Part shown: positions 22,278-29,523 of the stretch, piece after piece
How positions within the stretch are numbered: position 1 is the first letter of the stretch
Layout: every line of letters begins with the position of its first letter
Source of the DNA: Candidatus Saccharimonadota bacterium
GTDB lineage: Bacteria; Patescibacteriota; Saccharimonadia; Saccharimonadales; Saccharimonadaceae
DNA length: 64,000 nucleotides
Direction of reading: 5' to 3'
Assembly (NCBI GenBank): GCA_017613135.1
Contig: JAGAEN010000007.1
Coordinates: forward strand, 22,670 to 86,669
Translations under genes and position numbers: made by a program
The notes under the pieces: generated by a model
The model's input: only the letters and a program-made list of their open reading frames with translations
What the model was told of the DNA's origin: nothing
Database searches by the model: none

Positions 22278-24643
22278 ATCATTCCATCTGGAAAATTATT
22301 GCCAAGAATACTTTTACGCTATTTAATTTCGTCAACCTCGTCCTCGCTCTAATGGTGGCATTTGTCGGCAGTTACAAAAATATGCTATTTATCACCATCG
22401 CCATTGCGAACACCTTAATCAGTATCGTAAATGAAATTCGCGCCAAAAAAATTGTCGATAAACTCCGTCTCCTCTCCGAGCAGCGTCCCACGGTGATTAG
22501 AAACGGTAAATCCTACCAAGTCGCCCCCGAAGACATCAAAAAAGGTGATATCACCGTATTAAGCCTCGGCGACCAGATAATGTATGACAGTGTCATACAG
22601 TCTGGCACCATCGAAGTCAATGAAGCCTTCATCACCGGCGAGCAAGACAACATTGTCAAAAAAGCAGGCGATAAACTCACCTCTGGCAGTTTCGTAGTCT
22701 CCGGCACCGCTGAGGCAGCAGTCGAGCACATCGGCGCCGATAATTTTGTCACCAAATTGCAAAATGAAGCCACCACGATAAAGACTGCCGATAGCAAACT
22801 CTTCAAATTGATGAATAACATCGTTAAATACATCAGTTATTCTCTTATTCCTATTGGTGCACTTCTCCTCTGGGCCAGATTTCGCACCGAGCCAAATGTT
22901 ACCGACGCCATCACTAGCACCGTCGCTGCTCTCATTAATATGATTCCAGAGGGCCTCATTCTCTTGACCAGCACCGTACTCGCTCTCGCTACCATCCGAC
23001 TTGGCCGGCGGAAAGTTCTCGTCCAGGACCTCTATTCTATCGAAACTCTCGCCCGCGTCGACACCATCTGTCTCGATAAGACCGGTACCCTCACCACTGG
23101 TAATATGACCGTCCATGACGCTTTGCTGCCAGACGGCACGCCAATAAATATCAAAGCCCCCACCACCTCAGCCGAAAAATCGCTTCTAAGGGCCTTAAAA
23201 GCCATTCTAAGCCATCAAACCGCTAAAAACCAAACCACTAGCGCTTTAGAAAAAAAGTTCCTCCAAGGCGCCAAAAATGCAGCCACAGACGAAATTAAAA
23301 AAATTGTCGACATCATCCCATTTAGCTCCGACCGCAAGTATTCCGGCATCGTCACAAATAACGCCACCTACCTAATGGGCGCCATCGAATTCCTTACCAA
23401 CGACAAAGCGCTTATCGATAAGGTCAAATCCTTCTCCACCGATTACCGCACCTTAGCAATCGTAGAGCACGAAAACAACTATCATTTGAGGAGCATATTT
23501 GGCGACGGGCCAAATACGGAGCAAGCGAGCCCCGTGACGACGGGCGCGAGCTTGCGTTCCGAAAATGATGGTTGTTTTCGTGTTACCAAGCTTCTAGGTA
23601 TCGTCCGTCTCGAAGACGAACTTCGCCCTACAGCAGGGAAGATCATCAAGTATTTTTATGATAACGACATCAATGTGAAGATTATTTCCGGTGATGACCT
23701 TGAAACCGTCACCAAAATCTCCGAGAATGTAGGCGTAAATGACTTAAGAGGTATTGATCTCTCTACGATTAGTCGCAAGAATTATACCAAGCTAGTAGAA
23801 GATTACAGCATTTTAACTCGTGTCACACCCGCCGAGAAAAAAGAGTTAATCAAAGCTTTTAAAAAGCAAGGTAAAACCGTCGCTATGACCGGCGATGGTG
23901 TCAACGACATTTTGGCGATGAAAGAGGCCGACGTCTCACTTGCCATCGGTGAAGGCAGCGATGCTGCCCGTCGCGCCTCAAAACTCGTTCTTTTAAACTC
24001 CGACTTCGATGCCGTCCCAAGCATTATTGACGAAGGTCGCCAATCTATCAACAACCTCGAACGCTCCACCGCCCTATTTCTTGCCAAGACCGTCTACGCC
24101 AGCATTCTCGCCGTCATTTTCGTCATTCTCCCCTTAAGCTACCCCTTTAGCCCTATCGAAATGTCTCTTCTAAACTTCGCCTGCATTGGCTTCCCTGGCC
24201 TAGTTCTTTCTCTAGAGAAAAACACCGACCGCATTAAAAATCGCTTCACGCGGAACATCATCGAATATTCCTTCCCAATCGGCATCACTGTCTCTATCTG
24301 TATGGCTGTCCTTTCTGCTCTTGCCCATATCAACGAATTCACCCGCCCAGAGCTCACCACCGCTTCGGTTTTTATTACCTTTACCATTGATCTAATTCTC
24401 ATCTATTGGATTTCTAGGCCGCTAAACAAACTCCGTGCCGGCCTTTTACTCACTATCATTGGCATCATGGCTGCCGCTTTCGGTATCCCCCTTATCCGCG
24501 ACTTCTTCGAATTCACTTTCCTAACCAGTAACGGTCTCATCATTATGCTCGCCATCATCGGCGCCGGCTTCCTCTTCTTTAATCTTCTTCGTCTACTCCT
24601 CAAGCGCTCACTAAACCACATCTTCACCCGCTTGCATTTCTAA
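22274..24643 (+). CDS. Cation-transporting P-type ATPase with palindromic insert
   Basis: 789 residues. The E1-E2 ATPase carries ITGE (about 121), IPEGLILLTS in helix 4, the phosphorylation site DKTGTLT (about 268) and the hinge TGDGVNDILAMKEADVS (about 538). It lacks N-terminal metal-binding domains and resembles CtpE-like putative Ca2+ or other cation pumps. Residues about 400-437 (RSIFGDGPNTEQASP and what follows) come from the family A element at 23468-23582, placed in the nucleotide-binding domain just before LLGIVRLEDELRP. Confidence 0.9.
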   Translation: MNHSIWKIIAKNTFTLFNFVNLVLALMVAFVGSYKNMLFITIAIANTLISIVNEIRAKKIVDKLRLLSEQRPTVIRNGKSYQVAPEDIKKGDITVLSLGDQIMYDSVIQSGTIEVNEAFITGEQDNIVKKAGDKLTSGSFVVSGTAEAAVEHIGADNFVTKLQNEATTIKTADSKLFKLMNNIVKYISYSLIPIGALLLWARFRTEPNVTDAITSTVAALINMIPEGLILLTSTVLALATIRLGRRKVLVQDLYSIETLARVDTICLDKTGTLTTGNMTVHDALLPDGTPINIKAPTTSAEKSLLRALKAILSHQTAKNQTTSALEKKFLQGAKNAATDEIKKIVDIIPFSSDRKYSGIVTNNATYLMGAIEFLTNDKALIDKVKSFSTDYRTLAIVEHENNYHLRSIFGDGPNTEQASPVTTGASLRSENDGCFRVTKLLGIVRLEDELRPTAGKIIKYFYDNDINVKIISGDDLETVTKISENVGVNDLRGIDLSTISRKNYTKLVEDYSILTRVTPAEKKELIKAFKKQGKTVAMTGDGVNDILAMKEADVSLAIGEGSDAARRASKLVLLNSDFDAVPSIIDEGRQSINNLERSTALFLAKTVYASILAVIFVILPLSYPFSPIEMSLLNFACIGFPGLVLSLEKNTDRIKNRFTRNIIEYSFPIGITVSICMAVLSALAHINEFTRPELTTASVFITFTIDLILIYWISRPLNKLRAGLLLTIIGIMAAAFGIPLIRDFFEFTFLTSNGLIIMLAIIGAGFLFFNLLRLLLKRSLNHIFTRLHF
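23468..23582 (+). repeat. Palindromic element family A, copy in P-type ATPase
   Basis: 115 bp. The arms 23468-23492 and 23557-23582 pair over about 24 bp with one T-G and a GA/TC mismatch. The core belongs to subtype 1. Hairpin 1 is ATTTGGC/GCCAAAT where the other copies have GTTTGGC/GCCAAAC, a compensated base pair. It is read in a different frame from valS and argS. Confidence 0.9.
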
Positions 24644-24717
24644 ATTTACAATTATTTTATTGCCGTAATGTTTGTGATAATATTAATACATAAGCATTAA
24701 AAAAAAGGAGAATCATC

Positions 24718-25677
24718 ATGGAACAAAATATAAATACTGCTATGCCAGCCACGAGCAGTAGTCAACAAGGAAGTGGCAACGGGCTTAAAATTGCTACCGC
24801 CATCGCTTCAATTGTGGCTATTTGCGGCATCGGTTTTGGCGTATACGGCATGATACAAAGCACTCAAAAAGATAATCAAATCTCTGACCTCAGAGTTCAA
24901 ATTAAGAATAGTGATGGTACTATTACGACCATTGACACTCCAAAAATTGAAACTACCACTTCAGATGGTTCGGTTATCACTATTAGTGACATGCCAGAAT
25001 CCGTTGACCAAGACTCCGAAGTAAAACAAATTGTCAGAACGGTGTATGAGGCGTTATCAACAAATATAAAAGGTGCAGACATTCAAACCGACTTCGGCGT
25101 TGGCTCAATGATTAAAATCCCAGGCACTAATATTTATACGATAGCCAATAGGTCGTATGGTGTCAATTTAAACATGGATATAGAGGAAAGAGATTTTAAT
25201 GCAATTTTGGATAATGCCTCTACCTATGCAAAATCCGCTCTAAACAGCAACGGGTTTGTCGAAGAAAAAGAAATCATGTTCGGAAAACTGCTTTATAATT
25301 CCAGCAACGGAATAAGCTGTTTGGTAGGTGAAGCCAACATACCATTTCGAGTGAGCTGCAGCAAAAATACCTGGATAACAGATGAACAGAAAGAATTTGT
25401 TTTGGCTCTCGCTAAAGCCGCTGGAACTGATTACGTCTCCGCCGACCCTAGTCGTATTGCTGATAGCCAGGTTTCCCCACACCAAAAACTAACGGCGTTC
25501 GGTGAGAATTATGCAATGCTCTTTTACCGCACCTCCCCAAGTTCAGAATGGCAATTTTTCAAGGGAACTCAAGACCTAATAGGATGCAATAAATACACAG
25601 GAGACGCAGCCAAAGCCTTTGCTGGCGATACTTGTTGGGATGAAGCTACACGACAAAGCTCCACAGTACAACCATAA
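24718..25677 (+). CDS. Unknown membrane-anchored protein
   Basis: 319 residues. A Ser/Gln-rich start is followed by one membrane helix (about 24-46), then a short linker (QKDNQISDLRVQIKNSDG), a Thr-rich strip and a folded external domain with four cysteines (SCLVGEAN, VSCSKN, IGCNKY, DTCWDE), possibly two disulfides. No family recognised. AAAGGAG precedes the ATG and a terminator follows the gene. Confidence 0.7.
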   Translation: MEQNINTAMPATSSSQQGSGNGLKIATAIASIVAICGIGFGVYGMIQSTQKDNQISDLRVQIKNSDGTITTIDTPKIETTTSDGSVITISDMPESVDQDSEVKQIVRTVYEALSTNIKGADIQTDFGVGSMIKIPGTNIYTIANRSYGVNLNMDIEERDFNAILDNASTYAKSALNSNGFVEEKEIMFGKLLYNSSNGISCLVGEANIPFRVSCSKNTWITDEQKEFVLALAKAAGTDYVSADPSRIADSQVSPHQKLTAFGENYAMLFYRTSPSSEWQFFKGTQDLIGCNKYTGDAAKAFAGDTCWDEATRQSSTVQP

Positions 25678-25698
25678 CCAAGCAGTAGTAAGATTCCT

Positions 25699-25730
25699 AA
25701 ACTCTCCCGAAAGGGAGAGTTTATTTATAA
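25699..25730 (+). terminator. Terminator after 24718 gene
   Basis: Stem AAACTCTCCC/GGGAGAGTTT, GAAA tetraloop, followed by an AT-rich tail (ATTTAT). It lies between convergent genes and may serve both. Confidence 0.85.
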
Positions 25731-25749
25731 AAAGCAAAAAGAATAGAAG

Positions 25750-26928
25750 CTATTTATCAATCGCTATCCTAGGATAAATATTGAGGGTGTATGGATTCGT
25801 CGGTTTCACTCCACTCAAAATCTCAAAAAAGCATGCTGCTGCCACCATCGCCCCATTATCGCCAGATAGCGAAGGGACAGGGAAGAAGGCGTCTGGTAGC
25901 GCCTTACGAAGCGACTGATTAGCGCTTACTCCCCCAGCCACTGCTACAGATTTTACCTTAGGATACATATCAAGCGCAAAATTTATTTTCTCAGTCAGGA
26001 TCTCCACAGCGGTCTTCTGGAATGATGCCGCAAAATCATGCACTTGTTGCTCGCTAAGTAGCCCCGCCAGTTTATGTGAAGGATACGAAATAGGCACTCC
26101 AACCTCCTTCTGCACCGCCCGGAGCACAGCGGTCTTCAACCCAGAAAATGAAAAATCAAGCCCTTCGACCTTAGGGTGTGGCAAACGATATTTGTCAGGA
26201 TTACCCCCCTTTGCAGCCTTCGCAATCGATGGCCCACCTGGATAGGGAAGCCCTAGGATCTTCGCCACCTTATCAAAACACTCCCCCACCGCATCGTCAT
26301 GTGTCGTCCCTACAATCTCAAACTGATTATGCCCCCTCATATACAAAATCTGCGTATGTCCTCCCGACACGACCAATGCCAACAAAGGGAAAGCTGGTAT
26401 CTGACTTTTCTGAAGCATAGAAAACTGATTATTCTGTTTGGAATCTAATGGACGCTTCTCTGAGGAGCATGTTTGGCGACGGGCCAAACACGGAGCGACC
26501 GAAGCCCGTGACGACGGGCCTGAGGGAGCGTTCCGAAGAGAAGTGTCCTTAGATTCAAAAGAGTTTAGCCAATTCGCATACACATGTGACTTCAAATGAT
26601 GCACGGCATAGAGAGGCTTATCATGTAGTATCGCAAGCGTCCTTGCGGTCAAAGTCCCAATCAGTAAGGATCCCAGAAGGCCCGGCGCGTGTGTCACCGC
26701 TATTGCGTCAATTTCATCCCAAGACACCGAAGCATCCGACAGCGCCTTATTCACCACCGGCATCATCGCCTCAAGGTGTGACCTTGCCGCCACCTCTGGT
26801 ATCACCCCACCATATTCCGCAAAAATATCAATCTGCGAGACCACCACGCTCGACAAAATCTCCCGCCCGTCTCTTACCACTGCGGCCGCCGTCTCGTCAC
26901 AACTTGTCTCAATTCCCAGTATTAACAT
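25750..26928 (-). CDS. tsaD: tRNA A37 threonylcarbamoyltransferase TsaD with palindromic insert
   Basis: 392 residues, against about 335-345 usual. TsaD makes t6A in tRNAs reading ANN codons. N-terminus LILGIETSCDETAAAVV; metal-binding HHLKSHVYA; VVSGGHTQIL; SGLKTAVLRA; C-terminal DNGAMVAAA. The extra length is residues about 124-163, encoded by the family A element at 26437-26559, here opposite in orientation to the gene. The insert follows HVYANWLNSF, away from the metal site. Leaderless: TATAAT 6 nt before ATG. Confidence 0.95.
   Translation of the reverse strand: MLILGIETSCDETAAAVVRDGREILSSVVVSQIDIFAEYGGVIPEVAARSHLEAMMPVVNKALSDASVSWDEIDAIAVTHAPGLLGSLLIGTLTARTLAILHDKPLYAVHHLKSHVYANWLNSFESKDTSLRNAPSGPSSRASVAPCLARRQTCSSEKRPLDSKQNNQFSMLQKSQIPAFPLLALVVSGGHTQILYMRGHNQFEIVGTTHDDAVGECFDKVAKILGLPYPGGPSIAKAAKGGNPDKYRLPHPKVEGLDFSFSGLKTAVLRAVQKEVGVPISYPSHKLAGLLSEQQVHDFAASFQKTAVEILTEKINFALDMYPKVKSVAVAGGVSANQSLRKALPDAFFPVPSLSGDNGAMVAAACFFEILSGVKPTNPYTLNIYPRIAIDK
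26437..26559 (+). repeat. Palindromic element family A, copy in tsaD (reverse relative to gene)
   Basis: 123 bp. The arms 26437-26466 and 26531-26559 pair over about 25 bp with two single-base bulges and one mismatch. Core subtype 2 (GCCCGT-GACG-ACGGGC), nearly identical to the argS copies. The host gene is on the other strand, so the element is translated in an antisense frame (APSGPSSRASVAPCLA) and is still open. Confidence 0.9.
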
Positions 26929-26954
26929 ATCTTAATTATATCACCCCACGCATA

Positions 26955-27389
26955 TTATGCGTGATGATATTTTCCTCCGTGATAGATTTCTTGCGCTCGG
27001 TAAATCTGCTCTGTCACCATCACTCGTGCCAAAGCGTGTGGGAAAACCAACTTCGAAAAACTCCATACAAAATCCGCCTTTTCTCGTACAAAATCATCAA
27101 GCCCATACGCCCCACCAATCAAAATCACTACATCGCGCCCACCCACAAACGCCCTCTCCAACACTGAAGAATATTCACCCGATGATATATTCTCCCCTCG
27201 CTCATCACAGCAAATCACATACTCCCGCCCCCGTTCAAACGGCCACTCTGAAAGCCGCTTTAAAAGTTTCTCCTCCTCCACAAATTCCCATACCACATTA
27301 AAAGGCTTCCTAAGCCTTTTTTCATACTCAAAGCACGCTTCCGCCGCCCATCCAGCGTTATTCTTTCCCCCGGCAATAATCTTAATCAT
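26955..27389 (-). CDS. rlmH: 23S rRNA pseudouridine1915 N3-methyltransferase RlmH
   Basis: 144 residues, a SPOUT methyltransferase acting on 70S ribosomes. Family stretches are CCDERGENISSGEYS, VILIGGAYGLDD, SFSKLVFPHALARVMVTEQIYRAQEI, and the C-terminal YHHA. Leaderless: TATAAT on the minus strand ends 6 nt before the ATG. It lies 26 nt upstream of tsaD, each with its own promoter. Confidence 0.95.
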   Translation of the reverse strand: MIKIIAGGKNNAGWAAEACFEYEKRLRKPFNVVWEFVEEEKLLKRLSEWPFERGREYVICCDERGENISSGEYSSVLERAFVGGRDVVILIGGAYGLDDFVREKADFVWSFSKLVFPHALARVMVTEQIYRAQEIYHGGKYHHA

Positions 27390-27433
27390 ACCACTATTAT
27401 ATCACACCACTTGCATTTTTACATAAAATGTGC

Positions 27434-27507
27434 TATAATGATAATAGCAGGACCTAAAAAGGCCAAATGCACATTACAAAGAGGAAAGGGTGCCCACCCG
27501 GTGGGCA
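27434..27507 (+). promoter_or_regulatory. Promoter and structured leader of the 27523 gene
   Basis: TATAAT at about 27434-27439 (in TGTGCTATAAT) gives a leader of about 75 nt. It ends in a tight hairpin TGCCCAC/GTGGGCA (27491-27507), just before the Shine-Dalgarno AGGTGG. The hairpin could regulate translation. No known riboswitch class recognised. Confidence 0.5.
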
Positions 27508-27522
27508 AAAAGGTGGCAATCT

Positions 27523-27720
27523 ATGAAACAGGAAGAAAAGAAAAGTGTAATACCATTCGTCCAAGAAGACGAACCCCCTGTCGTAAAACCTATGACTCCC
27601 CCTAGCGGTGGCTGGGGTGATGCCGAACACGCTACTGAGCTGCACAAAAATCTGCAGCCTCATAGCTGCCCGCCTGAGTATGACTCCGAATGGGGTCACT
27701 ATCGCAACAAAGGCGACTAA
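27523..27720 (+). CDS. Small proline-rich acidic protein
   Basis: 65 residues beginning MKQEEKKSVIPFVQEDE, rich in P, E, D and H (TPPSGGWGDAEHATE, HSCPPEYDSEWGH), with no membrane segment. The start is set by AGGTGG 6 nt upstream; an earlier in-frame ATG at 27490 falls in the leader hairpin. A good promoter and a terminator frame it. No family recognised. Confidence 0.6.
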   Translation: MKQEEKKSVIPFVQEDEPPVVKPMTPPSGGWGDAEHATELHKNLQPHSCPPEYDSEWGHYRNKGD

Positions 27721-27763
27721 AAAGACAGCATCTGCCTACATACCCCCTACCCTCCCCCTCCAA

Positions 27764-27795
27764 AAGCGCCCCACTCCGGGGCGCTTGCCTTTTTC
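27764..27795 (+). terminator. Terminator after 27523 gene
   Basis: Stem AAGCGCCCC/GGGGCGCTT with a 5-nt loop, followed by GCCTTTTTC. Confidence 0.9.
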
Positions 27796-27835
27796 TAGAA
27801 TAATCCCAAAACAATATGCTATAATCAAAATAACC

Positions 27836-29182
27836 ATGAGAACAAACGAAAACCTAAATTCATCCCCCGAACAGTCAGAAACCCCCTCCTTAAATCGTCA
27901 CCAGAAAAAACTCATCGGCTATTACCTTTCCGGAGGAGATAATAGCTACATTTTTAATTCCTCCCATCCTAATTACAACGAAGACCAAGTCACTGAAAAG
28001 GAGCGAGACTTTGTTCTTCAATCTATGCAAACCGGTGAAAACAACTACGCTAGACTCGAAAAGCAGCTTCTCCACGAATTAGCTCCGTTTAATCCACCGA
28101 AGACCACTGACCAAATCTATGAAGGATTAAAAGATGATAAACAGGGTAAGCGCATTCTCGCCTATATGACCGGCGTTAACTGGAACCAATTTGACACCGT
28201 ATCGGGCAGTCATATCACCAGATTTCTCTCCAAATATCCTACTCCGTTAGAATTCGAAAAATCTTCCGAAGATTTTCTTCAATTAATCGCTGACAACAAT
28301 AGTATCAACAAGTATTACGAGTATGTTGACTCTATGGACAATTTTTGCAGTCAAATCTACGGCAAGAAATATGAATACTACAAAGCTATGAAATCACTGC
28401 ACGAAGCCGCTGCTGAGGAATACGGCAAAGAAGAGCCTTTACATACCAGGGGACAAAAGCATCATTTCGGTGAAAAATTTCTCAAAATCTGGGGTGAGAA
28501 ACACGAAGCCGAACGTCTGATTGCCGACTCCGGTGTCGCGAGCTTTAATAAAGGCAATTTAATTGGTCACCCCGAACGCAGAAATGAAGACGCCACTTAT
28601 TACAACCCCAAAGCAGGTATTTTTGCTGTTTTCGACGGTGCCGGCGGTATGAACGGTGCCGCCAGAGCTTCTGGTATTGCTGCCGCTGTTTTACGCGAAT
28701 CAGTCGAAGATGCTACTCCCGAAAACACCGAAGATATGGCAGACATTATGGAATCCATTAATGACGCCATCCATTATGACCAAACCGCTGGCCATTCCAC
28801 CGGTGTTGTAGGTCGTGTTCTCGAAAAAAATGGCCAAAAGTCCCTTCTCTATGCCTCAGTTGGCGATTCTCGCATCTATCTCATTCGCAATGGCAAAGCA
28901 AGAGCCATCACCATAGATGAAGGTTCCGGTAATATTATCTATAACTCATTAGGCAGAGAAACAGCTAAGATCAAGCAAGTTGGCGAAATCCCCCTTAAAA
29001 AAGGCGACAACATCGTCTTCTGTTCAGATGGCATTACTGGCGATTTCGAAAAAGATTTCATTCCTGATGAAGAACTTGCCAAAATTGTTGAGCACGCCAG
29101 TTCTGCTGCCCAAGCCACTAATGCTTTGATTAAAAGAGCCACTAAAATTGACGACCGCACCGCTCTCGTCGTCCGAGTCTAA
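27836..29182 (+). CDS. PP2C-family protein phosphatase with unknown N-terminal domain
   Basis: 448 residues. The C-terminal part (about 235-448) is a PP2C/PPM phosphatase: RRNEDATY, FAVFDGAGGM, YASVGDSRIYLIRNG, IVFCSDGITGD, DDRTALVV carry the metal-binding aspartates. The first 230 residues are soluble and unrecognised, with YYLSGGDNSYIF and a charged helical stretch. It should remove phosphate from Ser/Thr; no kinase is nearby. TATAAT ends 10 nt before the ATG with no Shine-Dalgarno. Confidence 0.85.
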   Translation: MRTNENLNSSPEQSETPSLNRHQKKLIGYYLSGGDNSYIFNSSHPNYNEDQVTEKERDFVLQSMQTGENNYARLEKQLLHELAPFNPPKTTDQIYEGLKDDKQGKRILAYMTGVNWNQFDTVSGSHITRFLSKYPTPLEFEKSSEDFLQLIADNNSINKYYEYVDSMDNFCSQIYGKKYEYYKAMKSLHEAAAEEYGKEEPLHTRGQKHHFGEKFLKIWGEKHEAERLIADSGVASFNKGNLIGHPERRNEDATYYNPKAGIFAVFDGAGGMNGAARASGIAAAVLRESVEDATPENTEDMADIMESINDAIHYDQTAGHSTGVVGRVLEKNGQKSLLYASVGDSRIYLIRNGKARAITIDEGSGNIIYNSLGRETAKIKQVGEIPLKKGDNIVFCSDGITGDFEKDFIPDEELAKIVEHASSAAQATNALIKRATKIDDRTALVVRV

Positions 29183-29200
29183 AGTTTTCAACAAAAAAAA

Positions 29201-29277
29201 TGGCTGGACCAGCAGGATTCGCACCGAAGGTCCGAATCCCCAACTAAAAAACGCCTTCTTGAGGCGCTAAACTGTAA
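29201..29277 (-). repeat. tRNA-Gln 3'-end copy unit, distal (77 bp)
   Basis: Minus-strand order: terminator-like CGCCT-CAAGA-AGGCG plus T6, then GGATTCG, GACCTTCGGTG, and a 21-nt copy of the tRNA-Gln 3' end with one mismatch (29201-29221). T8 follows. GGATTCG pairs fully with CGAATCC of the copy, and ACC-TTC-GGT closes inside it. The 11-nt loop is identical in the tRNA-Arg(CCT) unit. Confidence 0.85.
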
Positions 29278-29355
29278 TGGCTGGACCGGCAGGATTCGAT
29301 TGGAGCGAAGCGACAAACGAATCCTCGCTTTTTGATGTTTTTGTGAAACAAAAAA
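29278..29355 (-). repeat. tRNA-Gln 3'-end copy unit, proximal (78 bp)
   Basis: Minus-strand order: hairpin TTTTTGT-TTC-ACAAAAA, CATCAAAA, AGGATTCG, a 19-nt loop, then a 22-nt exact copy of the tRNA 3' end (29278-29299). AGGATTCG pairs perfectly with CGAATCCT of the copy. It matches the tRNA-Ser(CGA) unit in order and in the CATCAAAA and TCGTT stretches. Confidence 0.85.
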
Positions 29356-29430
29356 TGGCTGGACCGGCAGGATTCGAACCTGCGAATGCTGGGACCAAAA
29401 CCCAGTGCCTTACCGCTTGGCGACGGTCCA
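29356..29430 (-). tRNA. tRNA-Gln (TTG)
   Basis: A 75-nt tRNA. Acceptor TGGACCG/CGGTCCA, discriminator G, encoded CCA. Anticodon stem CTGGG/CCCAG holds TTTTGGT, giving anticodon TTG (Gln, CAA). T arm GCAGGTTCGAATCCTGC. Two tandem 3'-end copy units follow. Confidence 0.96.
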
Positions 29431-29523
29431 ATCTCCCACTATTCTACCACAATATGAAAAAAACTCCAAATTCGCCTAAAACTATTAGCATTTTTAAAAA
29501 ACTTGTGCTAAACTAGAGTAGTA

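Noticed and set aside
27608..27835. N-terminal extension of the PP2C gene
   Set aside because: It overlaps the 27523 gene and its terminator; the ATG at 27836 follows a -10 box.
29201..29355. Extra tRNA-Gln genes
   Set aside because: Only the 3' part of the tRNA is repeated; there is no D arm, anticodon arm or 5' acceptor strand, so these cannot be tRNA genes.
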